NCBI GenBank assembly: GCA_026461075.1
Contig: JAPJNH010000054.1
Coordinates: forward strand, 1-45,908
Direction of reading: 5' to 3'
From: Chitinophagales bacterium
Lineage (GTDB): Bacteria; Bacteroidota; Bacteroidia; Chitinophagales; CAIODY01
Length of the DNA stretch: 45,908 bases
Part shown: positions 26,114 through 34,869 of the stretch, piece after piece
How the letters are laid out: every line of letters begins with the position of its first letter
Numbering within the stretch: position 1 is the first letter of the stretch
Translations under genes and position numbers: made by a program
Notes under the pieces: generated by a model
What the model was told of the DNA's origin: nothing
Seen by the model: the letters and a program-made list of their open reading frames with translations, nothing else
Databases searched by the model: none

Positions 26114-27598
26114 ATGTCACGCATTATAATTATCGGAGCAGGATTCTCCTCTTTATCAGCAGCAGCCTACCTAGCAAAAGCAGGACATGAAGTACATGTA
26201 CTCGAAAAATGGGAACAACCCGGCGGGAGAGCACGTACATTTAGCGCAGAAGGTTTCTTATTTGATATGGGACCGAGCTGGTATTGGATGCCCGATGTTT
26301 TCGAACGCTTCTTTGGCAACTTCGGCAAAAAAGTCAGTGACTATTATAACTTAGTTCGTTTAGACCCTTCCTATAAAGTAGTTTGGCAAGATGGTTCCCA
26401 ATGGGATATTCCTGCCGGCATGGAAGCTTTAGCAAAGCTTTTAGAAGAAAAAGAAAAAGGAGCTGGCAAACAATTAGAAAAGTTTCTAGCCCAAGCGAAA
26501 AAGAAATATGAATTAGGGATTCAAGAATTAGTGTACAAACCGAACCTTTCTTTCGCGGAATATCTTCATTTAGGCTTATTAAAAGGACTATTAGAGTCGG
26601 ATGTATTCACCTCGATGCGCAAGCATATCGCAAAATACTTCTCCGATTCAAAAATCATTGAATTACTTGAATTCCCTGTACTTTTCTTAGGTGCCGGCGC
26701 ACAAGATATTCCAGCGCTTTATAGTTTGATGAACTACGCTGATATCGTTGGCGGTACGTGGTATCCGATGGGAGGCATGCACTTAATTGCAAAAGCAATG
26801 GAGGCCGTGGCAAAGGAACAAGGAGCGCATTTTCATTACGGGGAAGATGTTATTTCCATCTCTTGTAATGGAGATCAAATCAATGGGATAAAAACAAGCA
26901 AAGGCAATTGGGAAGGCGATTTCTATCTCTCGGGCGCAGATTATCACCATACAGAAAATTTATTACCGAAGGCATTACAACAATACGATGAAAATTATTG
27001 GCAGAAGCGTACAATGGCTCCTTCCGCATTAATTTATTATGTGGGCTTGAATACAAAAATGCCTGATACGGTGCCGCATCATACCCTTTTCTTCGACGCT
27101 GATTTCGAAAGACATTCTGAAGAAATCTATGATCGTCCACAAATGCCGACTGATCCATTATTCTATCTGTGTGCACCTAGTAAAACGGATGCGTCAGTGG
27201 CGCCAGCAGGTTGTGAAAACTTATTCTTTCTCATTCCTACAGCACCTGGCTTAGATAACGATACAGAAGAGGTTCGTCAACAATATTTTGACATGCTGTG
27301 CACGCGACTTGAAAAGCATTATGGAATGGACATCCGTCCGCATATTGTGTATCAAAGAAGTTTTTCTGTGAAAGACTTTAAACAAGACTATAATTCCTTC
27401 AAAGGGAATGCCTATGGACTTGCCAATACCTTAAATCAAACAGCAATTTTAAAACCACGATTAGTAAGCAAAAAAGTGAGGAATCTTGCTTACTGTGGGC
27501 AGTTGACAGTACCAGGTCCTGGTGTCCCTCCTGCTCTAGTAAGTGGTGAAGTAGCTGCAAATTATATCCATCAAAAACTAAAAAGAACCAATCATTAG
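26114..27598 (+). CDS. crtI: Phytoene desaturase
   Basis: IIIGAGFSSLSAAAYLAKAGHEVHVLEKWEQPGGRARTF (FAD dinucleotide motif); C-terminal NLAYCGQLTVPGPGVPPALVSGEVAA. Confidence 0.95.
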   Translation: MSRIIIIGAGFSSLSAAAYLAKAGHEVHVLEKWEQPGGRARTFSAEGFLFDMGPSWYWMPDVFERFFGNFGKKVSDYYNLVRLDPSYKVVWQDGSQWDIPAGMEALAKLLEEKEKGAGKQLEKFLAQAKKKYELGIQELVYKPNLSFAEYLHLGLLKGLLESDVFTSMRKHIAKYFSDSKIIELLEFPVLFLGAGAQDIPALYSLMNYADIVGGTWYPMGGMHLIAKAMEAVAKEQGAHFHYGEDVISISCNGDQINGIKTSKGNWEGDFYLSGADYHHTENLLPKALQQYDENYWQKRTMAPSALIYYVGLNTKMPDTVPHHTLFFDADFERHSEEIYDRPQMPTDPLFYLCAPSKTDASVAPAGCENLFFLIPTAPGLDNDTEEVRQQYFDMLCTRLEKHYGMDIRPHIVYQRSFSVKDFKQDYNSFKGNAYGLANTLNQTAILKPRLVSKKVRNLAYCGQLTVPGPGVPPALVSGEVAANYIHQKLKRTNH

Positions 27599-27601
27599 GA
27601 T

Positions 27602-28450
27602 ATGGAAAACAAAGTTAAACTCTACGAACAAGTAGCATTTGAAAATAGCGAATCGCTCACGAAGCGCTACTCAACCTCGTTTAGCAGTGCTATTCGTTTG
27701 CTACATCCAAAATTGCATGCCCCTATTTATGGCATCTATGGATTCGTTCGCGTAGCAGATGAAATCGTCGACAGCTTCCACCATATTGATCAAGCCGCAA
27801 CATTAGCTGCTTTCAAAAAAGAGACCTATGAAGCAATCGAGAAAAAATTCTCTACCAACCCAATTCTACATTCCTTCCAAAGTGTTGTACACCAGTATAA
27901 AATCCAACATGATTTGATTGAATCCTTCTTCAAAAGCATGGAAATGGATTTGGATAAGAAAGCTTATCATACGCAAGAAGAATACCAGAGCTATATTTAT
28001 GGTTCAGCAGAAGTAGTTGGACTAATGTGTTTAGCCGTTTTTTGTGATGGAAATAACGACTATTGCAATTCATTAATTGCTCCGGCAAGAGCCTTGGGTT
28101 CGGCATTCCAGAAAATCAATTTCTTAAGAGATCTGAAAGAGGATTATGTCGATTTAAAAAGAACCTACTTCCCGAACGTCGACTTCGACAATTTAAGCGA
28201 GTCAGACAAAGAAGCAATCATTCTTGATATTGATAAAGATTTCCAGCATGGATTGGAAGGTATCCGCAATCTGCCTTTAAGCAGCCGTTTCGGAGTTTAT
28301 ACCGCCTATAATTACTATTATAAGTTGTTTGAAAAAATTAAAAAAGTTCCTGCAGAAACCATTCAGCAAGAACGAATCCGTATTCCGGATATCCGTAAAT
28401 TCTTTATCTTGTTGGAATCCTATTTAACCATTCAATTGAAACGTATTTAA
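27602..28450 (+). CDS. crtB: Phytoene/squalene synthase family protein
   Basis: YSTSFSSAIRLL, YGFVRVADEIVDSF, YIYGSAEVVGLMCL, ARALGSAFQKINFLRDLKEDYVDLKRTYFP. Confidence 0.95.
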   Translation: MENKVKLYEQVAFENSESLTKRYSTSFSSAIRLLHPKLHAPIYGIYGFVRVADEIVDSFHHIDQAATLAAFKKETYEAIEKKFSTNPILHSFQSVVHQYKIQHDLIESFFKSMEMDLDKKAYHTQEEYQSYIYGSAEVVGLMCLAVFCDGNNDYCNSLIAPARALGSAFQKINFLRDLKEDYVDLKRTYFPNVDFDNLSESDKEAIILDIDKDFQHGLEGIRNLPLSSRFGVYTAYNYYYKLFEKIKKVPAETIQQERIRIPDIRKFFILLESYLTIQLKRI

Positions 28451-28962
28451 TGACGTCTGTTATTTTAGTTAATGAACAAGATGAGGCCATCGGCACGATG
28501 GAGAAAATGCAGGCGCATCGCGAAGCGGTTTTGCACAGGGCCTTTTCAGTCATTTTACGAAACAAAAAAGGGAAAATCTTATTACAACAACGCGCATTAT
28601 CGAAATACCATAGTGGAGGCTTATGGACAAACACTTGTTGCAGTCATCCCGCTCCGGGAGAAGATATTCTAAGCGCCTCCAAGCGCCGTTTACAGGAAGA
28701 ACTGGGGATTCAATGCGAAGATCTCAGTGTTCAGTATAGTTTTATTTACAAAGCTGAATTGGATAATGAACTAACGGAGCACGAATTAGACCATGTCGTA
28801 TTAGGAAATTATGACGGTCCTATTTCATTAAATGAAGAAGAAGTGGCCGCAATAGAATATGTGAGCAGTGAAGAATTAAAAATGCGCATGCAAAGTGCTC
28901 CAGAACAGTTCACCGTCTGGTTTAGAGCCATCTACCAAAAATTACATCCTGAGTATCTCTAA
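28450..28962 (+). CDS. idi: Isopentenyl-diphosphate delta-isomerase, type 1
   Basis: HRAFSVILRNKKGKILLQQRALSKYHSGGLWTNTCCSHPAPGE...RRLQEELGI; start overlaps crtB stop (TAATG). Confidence 0.95.
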   Translation: MTSVILVNEQDEAIGTMEKMQAHREAVLHRAFSVILRNKKGKILLQQRALSKYHSGGLWTNTCCSHPAPGEDILSASKRRLQEELGIQCEDLSVQYSFIYKAELDNELTEHELDHVVLGNYDGPISLNEEEVAAIEYVSSEELKMRMQSAPEQFTVWFRAIYQKLHPEYL

Positions 28963-28963
28963 A

Positions 28964-28996
28964 TAAAAAAAGCCCTTCTTTCGAAGGGCTTTTTTC
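28964..28996. terminator. Bidirectional rho-independent terminator
   Basis: AAAAAAAGCCCTTC-TTTC-GAAGGGCTTTTTT between convergent idi and ECF genes. Confidence 0.9.
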
Positions 28997-29014
28997 TTAA
29001 TCCAAAACTACTAA

Positions 29015-29521
29015 CTATACTGCATAAGCCTTTAAAGATTCTTGCAACTCCTTACGAGCGATAAAAATTCTGCTCTTCACCGTTCCTAATGGCAAATCCA
29101 ACTCTTCAGCAATCTCTTGGTATTTAAAACCTTCGAAATGCATCATAAAAGGAACTTTAACTTCCGACTTCAAATCACGCATCGCCAAATCAATATCCTT
29201 CATCACCAAGTTATTTACGCCAAGGTTATGTTCAGTTTTAGTGGTACTGTTTAAAATAAATTTTGTTTCTGTATTATCAGTCACCGTATTTTGTTTAACC
29301 TTTCTACGGTAATCGTTAATAAAAATATTGCGCATAATAGTGTACAACCATGCTTTAATATTGGTTCCTTCAGCAAACTTATCTTTGTACTTCAAAGCCT
29401 TGAAGATCGTTTCCTGTACGAGGTCTTTAGCGTCATCCATATCTTTTGTCAAAGAGTAGGCGAAAGGACGCATTGTGCCGCTGAGGCGAATGATATCATT
29501 TTGAATGGCTAAATGTGACAT
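29015..29521 (-). CDS. RNA polymerase sigma factor, ECF/RpoE-like
   Basis: DAKDLVQETIFKALKYKDKFAEGTNIKAWLYTIMRNIFINDYRRK; GFKYQEIAEELDLPLGTVKSRIFIARKEL. Confidence 0.95.
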   Translation of the reverse strand: MSHLAIQNDIIRLSGTMRPFAYSLTKDMDDAKDLVQETIFKALKYKDKFAEGTNIKAWLYTIMRNIFINDYRRKVKQNTVTDNTETKFILNSTTKTEHNLGVNNLVMKDIDLAMRDLKSEVKVPFMMHFEGFKYQEIAEELDLPLGTVKSRIFIARKELQESLKAYAV

Positions 29522-29528
29522 GATTGTT

Positions 29529-29561
29529 TTGTTTAACTATTTACTCTGCAAAGTTAAACAA
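29529..29561. promoter_or_regulatory. 10-bp inverted repeat (candidate operator) overlapping the ECF promoter
   Basis: TTGTTTAACT-N13-AGTTAAACAA; right arm overlaps the -7 element. Confidence 0.6.
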
Positions 29562-29578
29562 GAAATCCAATACCGCAA
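29549..29578 (-). promoter_or_regulatory. Bacteroidota promoter of the ECF gene (TTG-N19-TAACTTTG, minus strand)
   Basis: On minus strand TTG (29578-29576), 19-nt spacer, TAACTTTG (29556-29549). Confidence 0.7.
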
Positions 29579-29643
29579 GTCTAAATTTTTAAAATTTTTG
29601 TTATTATTTGTGAACTAATTTCGTGGTGCTGTGTTCTAATGAT

Positions 29644-30543
29644 ATGTCGAATATATCCGGAGTAGTTAATTATGCAATCAGTGAGTTGTCCCAATTGAGC
29701 GGGATTAAGCCTCATACGATACGGATGTGGGAGCAACGCTACGGCATTTTAAAGCCGAAACGTACTGAAACCAAGATTCGTACCTATTCTGATCATGATC
29801 TGCGTTTTCTAATGAACATCGCCTTGCTCAATCGTCAGGGCTATAAGATTTCTAAAATTGCTGAATTAGGCAATGAAGAAATCAACAAAATTGTTAATCA
29901 AATTGAACAAGCGGATCCTAGTTTTGAAATACTTGTGGACCAGCTAACCAAAAGTATGATTTCCTTCGACGAAATCGCTTTTGAAAAGACCATTAACACT
30001 TCCATTCTACGTAATGGCTTCAAGGATACCATGTTGCAAGTTATTTATCCATTCTTGGAAAAGATTGGCTTGTTATGGGTTACCGGACATATAAATCCTG
30101 CGCAAGAGCATTTCGTTGCTAACCTAGTTCGCCAGAAGATTATCGTTGCCATCGATGGCCAGAATTTACAATGGGGCCCAGGATCGAAAAAGATATTATT
30201 ATTCTTGCCTGCGCACGAATTACACGAGCTTTCTTTATTGTTCTTCACCTACAATTTGAAGACGCAAAACCACCATACGATTTATTTAGGTGCTAATTTA
30301 CCGAATGCCGATTTACAACCGGTCATCGATGTTTACCAGCCTGATTACGTGTTCACGGTTTTGACCAGTACTTTGTATATCAAGAACAGTGTAAACTTAT
30401 TGCAGACGACCGCGAAGAATAATCCGAAGATTAACTTCAAAATTGCGGGTATGCAAGCGCATCATGCAGCTAAAGGAGCACCGAAAAACCTCACTACGTT
30501 CCAAAGTTTGCCTGACGTTCTCAAGTTCGGTCAAAATTTGTAA
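29644..30543 (+). CDS. MerR family regulator with cobalamin-binding domain (CarH/LitR-like)
   Basis: AISELSQLSGIKPHTIRMWEQRYGILKPKRT MerR HTH; Wx9EH (WVTGHINPAQEH); ELHELS...IYLGANLPNADL B12-binding-like region; start moved to MSNISGV. Confidence 0.88.
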   Translation: MSNISGVVNYAISELSQLSGIKPHTIRMWEQRYGILKPKRTETKIRTYSDHDLRFLMNIALLNRQGYKISKIAELGNEEINKIVNQIEQADPSFEILVDQLTKSMISFDEIAFEKTINTSILRNGFKDTMLQVIYPFLEKIGLLWVTGHINPAQEHFVANLVRQKIIVAIDGQNLQWGPGSKKILLFLPAHELHELSLLFFTYNLKTQNHHTIYLGANLPNADLQPVIDVYQPDYVFTVLTSTLYIKNSVNLLQTTAKNNPKINFKIAGMQAHHAAKGAPKNLTTFQSLPDVLKFGQNL

Positions 30544-30572
30544 TCCCTCCTCCGAAAGCGTATATTCGTACA

Positions 30573-32480
30573 ATGCGCCGCCGAATTCTATTTTCTCTAG
30601 TCATTCTTTTATTTGGGTTAAACGCTTTAGCTCAAACGAAAAATGGAATAGGCACGCAAGTTAAAAACGATTACGACCTAAGCTACGAACGGATTCAACT
30701 CCATCTCAATCCTGATCGCTTTTATATCGAGGGTGCTATCCTTTTTAAATTCACCGTTCGCGACTCCGCCATTGCTGAATTCCGTTTAGATATGAGCGAC
30801 TCCTTACAGATCGACTCCATCCTCTATCACGGACAAATGGCGCTTTATCAAGGTCCGCAATCTAATCTCCTCCGCATCAACTTCCTGTCGCCGCTCGCTC
30901 CGCTCGCGACCGACTCCTTGCAAATCTTCTACCATGGTCCGCCTCATCATGCACCCGACCAAGCCTCCTTTACCATCGACACCATAGACGGACATCGCGT
31001 ATTATTTACCCTGTCGGAGCCCTATGGCGCCAAAGATTGGATGCCCTGCAAACAAGGACTGCAAGACAAAATCGATAGCATCGATTATTACCTTACGTGC
31101 GCCGACACGCTCCGCACCGCATCAAATGGCCTGTTAAAAGAACGCACTTTTCACACTAACCATACTATCACCGAACATTGGCAAACACGCTACCCTACCG
31201 CAACGTATCTAATGGCCGTGGCTTGTGCCCCTTATATTGAATACAAAGAGTATTCCATCAAAAACCAAGACTCCCTGTTAATTCAAAATTTGGTTTATCC
31301 CGGCTTCGACACAATAGCTCCAGCCAAAACAGCGCAACTGATACCCGTCCTACAAAAGTTTGAAGAGCTATTCGGTCCTTATCCTTTCAAAAAAGAAAAA
31401 TACGGGCATGCACAATTCACTTGGAGTGGAGGGATGGAACATCAAACACAAAGCTTCGTTAAAAACTTTGGACAAGGTCTGTTGGCACACGAGCTTGCGC
31501 ATCAATGGTTTGGAGATCTGGTAACCTGTAGCTCATGGCAGGATATATGGCTCAATGAAAGCTTTGCTACCTATTGCGCCGTAATTGCCGACGAAATGGT
31601 ATGGAATCCGCAAAGGGCTGTCGACTGGCGCTTTCTAACAACAGATCGCTTGCGTAAAATAAAGGATGGCAGTGTGCATTGTGAAGACACTACGCTTGTT
31701 TCCAGAATATTCAGCAGTGATTATAGTTATAACAAAGGTGCATTTGTTTTATATCAACTCCGTTATCAAATGGGTGATTCGGCGTTTTTTAAAGCACTCA
31801 GAAGCTATTTATACGACCCAGCAACCACTTACAGTTTCAGCAGGACATCGTCGCTTAAAAAGCATTTAAAGCAGCATTGTGATTTAAATATCGACCACTA
31901 CTTCGATATCTGGCAAATGCAAGCCACCCTACCCGATTATCAAATCTACTTCTGGCAAGATTTTGATTATACCATTCATATCAAAACCTGGCAACAAACG
32001 CATAATGATACGATAGACTATTACCCGCTACCCCTTTCCTTTAAAATCCGTAGCGACTGGAATCATGAAGCGGATAGTATCATTCAAATTTTTCCAAAAT
32101 CTAATGGCGAGATTATCACTGTGCCTTACTATATGAAAGTATTTTTGCTAGAAGGAGATCCGAGAGCCCAGTTACTAGCGCGCTTTAGCGTAGCAGAATT
32201 TAACGCAGCAAATACCGCTTATAGGCAAACGAATTTTATCATCCGTAATCCAGCGGAGGACGTTCTATGGATTCGTGGCGACGCATCCAAAGCAAGTGCT
32301 TATCGTATTATAGACGCACTTGGACGGGAGGTGCAAAAAGATGTAATGAACGGTGCTTCGGTAGAAAGTGCCGATGCTAATAGTAAAATCAATCTCCGTA
32401 ACTTAAGCGCAGGTTTCTATGTGATGCAATTACAGCAACGCAATGGAAGCATCTGGTCGCAAGCCTTTATCAAACAATAA
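30573..32480 (+). CDS. M1 family metallopeptidase with T9SS sorting domain
   Basis: SGGMEHQTQ (GAMEN-like), LLAHELAHQWFGDLVTCSSWQDIWLNESFATY (HExxHx18E); C-terminal RIIDALGREVQKDVMNG...SAGFYVMQLQ. Confidence 0.92.
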   Translation: MRRRILFSLVILLFGLNALAQTKNGIGTQVKNDYDLSYERIQLHLNPDRFYIEGAILFKFTVRDSAIAEFRLDMSDSLQIDSILYHGQMALYQGPQSNLLRINFLSPLAPLATDSLQIFYHGPPHHAPDQASFTIDTIDGHRVLFTLSEPYGAKDWMPCKQGLQDKIDSIDYYLTCADTLRTASNGLLKERTFHTNHTITEHWQTRYPTATYLMAVACAPYIEYKEYSIKNQDSLLIQNLVYPGFDTIAPAKTAQLIPVLQKFEELFGPYPFKKEKYGHAQFTWSGGMEHQTQSFVKNFGQGLLAHELAHQWFGDLVTCSSWQDIWLNESFATYCAVIADEMVWNPQRAVDWRFLTTDRLRKIKDGSVHCEDTTLVSRIFSSDYSYNKGAFVLYQLRYQMGDSAFFKALRSYLYDPATTYSFSRTSSLKKHLKQHCDLNIDHYFDIWQMQATLPDYQIYFWQDFDYTIHIKTWQQTHNDTIDYYPLPLSFKIRSDWNHEADSIIQIFPKSNGEIITVPYYMKVFLLEGDPRAQLLARFSVAEFNAANTAYRQTNFIIRNPAEDVLWIRGDASKASAYRIIDALGREVQKDVMNGASVESADANSKINLRNLSAGFYVMQLQQRNGSIWSQAFIKQ

Positions 32481-32483
32481 CAT

Positions 32484-32515
32484 AAAAAAAGGCCTTCTCG
32501 AAAGAAGGCCTTTTG
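32484..32515. terminator. Bidirectional rho-independent terminator
   Basis: AAAAAAAGGCCTTCT-CGAA-AGAAGGCCTTTT between convergent genes. Confidence 0.88.
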
Positions 32516-32537
32516 TATTTTGAATCGCAATACTCGA

Positions 32538-33974
32538 TTAAGGGAAGATACCCAATTGCAAGTAGCTATCACCAATTTTATTGATTGCATTAGCAAAAGA
32601 AGCTGTACGCAAATCAGTAATTTTCTTGTTAGACAAACGCATATCACGAATCTCATTGTAAGAAACGATCATTGAATCTTCCAATCCAGAATATACTAAA
32701 TCAACTTCATCAGGACCATGAGCAATTAACTTACGTTCTGCAGCGCTCACTTTTTTACCCGTCAATGATTCAACGGTATTCAACATGTTAGCATGTGCAC
32801 CTTCTTGGAAACGCTTTTCCATACGTCCGAAACGTACATGGCTTAAGTTTTTCAACCATTCGAAGTAAGAAACAGTAACACCACCAGCGTTCAAGTACAT
32901 ATCAGGAACAACTACAGCGCCTTTCTTCAACAAGATTTCGTCTGCTTCTGGAGTCAAAGGACCGTTTGCAGCTTCACCGATGATTTTAGCTTTTACTTTA
33001 GCAGCATTGCTAGCATCGATAACGTTTTCAAGCGCAGCAGGGATTAAGATATCGCAATCACATTCCAAAACATCAGAAGCTTTCTTCGTAGTTTTTGTAG
33101 CGTGCTTATAATTCAAGATAGAACCTGTTTCGCGACGGCAAGCCATAACAGCTTCAACATCCAATCCTTTCGGGTTGAAGATCGAACCTTCCATTTCTGA
33201 CAAACCAACAACGATAGCGCCGTTAGCGTGGAAGTAGTGAGCAGCATGGTAACCTACGTTACCCAAACCTTGAACAGCTACGCGCTTTCCTTCAACGCCA
33301 GTAGTCATGCCCAATTTCTTCATATCTTCTACATTGCTCAACATTTCACGGATACCATAGAATACACCAAGACCAGTAGCTTCCTTACGTCCGCGTACAC
33401 CACCTTGTGCAATTGGCTTACCAGTGATACAACCTGCTGAATCGATTTCACCAGGACGCATTGCTTGGTACGTATCCAAGATCCAACCCATTTCGCGTTC
33501 GCCGGAACCGTAATCAGGTGCAGGTACGTCGATACCAGGGCCGATGAAATTCTTTTTCACCAACTCAGCAGCATAACGACGAGTGATACGCTCTAGTTCT
33601 TCAACTGTATAATCTTTAGGATTGATTTTGATACCTCCTTTACCACCACCAAACGGAACGTTTACGGTAGCACATTTGTAAGTCATCAAAGCCGCTAATG
33701 CCATTACCTCATCTTGGTTAACAGCAGTGCTGTAACGGATACCACCTTTACATGGCAATTTATGATGAGAGTGTTGAACACGGTAAGCTTCAATTACTTG
33801 TACTTGTCCGCGGATATTCACCGGGAAACGCATTTGGTATACGCTGTTACAAGCCTTGATTTGTTCCAACAAACCTTTGTCAAACTTCGTGAACTTAGCC
33901 GCTTTATCAAAAGAGCGTTCTACACTGTTGAAAAAGCTGTACTCGTGTGCAGCTGTGGTCTTCTTTGTAGCCAT
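32538..33974 (-). CDS. Glu/Leu/Phe/Val family dehydrogenase (probable glutamate dehydrogenase)
   Basis: HHKLPCKGGIRYS, VPFGGGKGGIKINPKDY, DVPAPDYGSGEREMGWI, VAVQGLGNVGYHAA. Confidence 0.93.
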   Translation of the reverse strand: MATKKTTAAHEYSFFNSVERSFDKAAKFTKFDKGLLEQIKACNSVYQMRFPVNIRGQVQVIEAYRVQHSHHKLPCKGGIRYSTAVNQDEVMALAALMTYKCATVNVPFGGGKGGIKINPKDYTVEELERITRRYAAELVKKNFIGPGIDVPAPDYGSGEREMGWILDTYQAMRPGEIDSAGCITGKPIAQGGVRGRKEATGLGVFYGIREMLSNVEDMKKLGMTTGVEGKRVAVQGLGNVGYHAAHYFHANGAIVVGLSEMEGSIFNPKGLDVEAVMACRRETGSILNYKHATKTTKKASDVLECDCDILIPAALENVIDASNAAKVKAKIIGEAANGPLTPEADEILLKKGAVVVPDMYLNAGGVTVSYFEWLKNLSHVRFGRMEKRFQEGAHANMLNTVESLTGKKVSAAERKLIAHGPDEVDLVYSGLEDSMIVSYNEIRDMRLSNKKITDLRTASFANAINKIGDSYLQLGIFP

Positions 33975-34006
33975 GTTAATGGTTTAGGGTTAAATTATGA
34001 TTTAGT

Positions 34007-34231
34007 TTAATGAATATTTTCGTTTGCATCCTTGTGCAACTTATTTACTTTTTTGTCGAGATTAAATAGAAAAACGAATAAGCCAATGAGGATAATTAAA
34101 ATTACAGCAATGACTACACGGATTTTTCCATCGGCGCGAAAGGTATCGGCCATTTCAACAGAGTTTGTCCCTGCTTGCGCAATGAAAGCGACAAAGCTAA
34201 ATAGGACTGCCAAAAGCACACTTTTTCTCAT
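34007..34231 (-). CDS. Small membrane protein resembling Bacteroidota CcmD-family proteins
   Basis: Start at MRKSVLLAVLFSFVAFIAQAG; ADTFRADGKIRVVIAVILIILIGLFVFLFNLDKKVNKL. Confidence 0.65.
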   Translation of the reverse strand: MRKSVLLAVLFSFVAFIAQAGTNSVEMADTFRADGKIRVVIAVILIILIGLFVFLFNLDKKVNKLHKDANENIH

Positions 34232-34364
34232 ACCAGGACTGCTTGATAATAAGGGGACAAACGTAATGCTAAAAGTGGAATAATGCAAGAAAAATCAACA
34301 ATTCACGATAAAAATCGCACTTGATTTATGCACACCATTTTGTGCTTTACTTCGCTAAAACAAA

Positions 34365-34392
34365 AAAGCCTTTCCAGAAGGAAAGGCTTTCG
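34365..34392. terminator. Rho-independent terminator
   Basis: AAAGCCTTTCC-AGAA-GGAAAGGCTTT, downstream of rpmE (-). Confidence 0.85.
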
Positions 34393-34408
34393 AATGAATT
34401 GAAGCAGA

Positions 34409-34663
34409 TTACTTTGCTTTCTTTTCGTATTTCTTGTTGAACTTGTCGATACGACCAGCTGTGTCGATGAATTTCATCTTACCAGTATAGTAAGGATGGC
34501 TCGTATGCGAAATCTCTAATTTCACTAATGGATATTCGTTGCCATCTTCCCACTTAATGGTTTCTTTTGTGTTCACGCAACTACGAGTTAAGAATGCGTA
34601 ATCATTTGACATATCCTTAAATACCACAAAACGGAAACTTGAAGGATGGATATTTTGTTTCAT
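34409..34663 (-). CDS. rpmE: 50S ribosomal protein L31, type B
   Basis: [30 protein letters not shown]...[36 protein letters not shown]. Confidence 0.96.
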   Translation of the reverse strand: MKQNIHPSSFRFVVFKDMSNDYAFLTRSCVNTKETIKWEDGNEYPLVKLEISHTSHPYYTGKMKFIDTAGRIDKFNKKYEKKAK

Positions 34664-34795
34664 TTTTCTTTGATTTAACTAGAATTCAGGATTGCAAAAG
34701 TAATCATTTTCTTTGAAAAACAAAAAAAATGCATAAAATATATTAGTCCTGCGGTGAAAGTTTATAAATACTTGATTATTTGAGGGTTTTACTAA

Positions 34796-34829
34796 AAAAC
34801 AAATGCCGGTAAGAATAAACTTACCGGCA
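34796..34829 (-). terminator. Rho-independent terminator of ftsZ
   Basis: Minus strand TGCCGGTAAG-TTTATT-CTTACCGGCA followed by TTTGTTTTTT. Confidence 0.88.
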
Positions 34830-34869
34830 CTGTCACCTTTAAAAACAGACAAACAAGAACGTCTCTTTT

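Noticed and set aside
34007-34288. Use of the full upstream ORF start (MHYSTFSITFVPLLSSSPG) for the CcmD-like gene
   Set aside because: The internal Met starts a clear signal/TM sequence (MRKSVLLAVLFSFVAF); the upstream extension lacks support.
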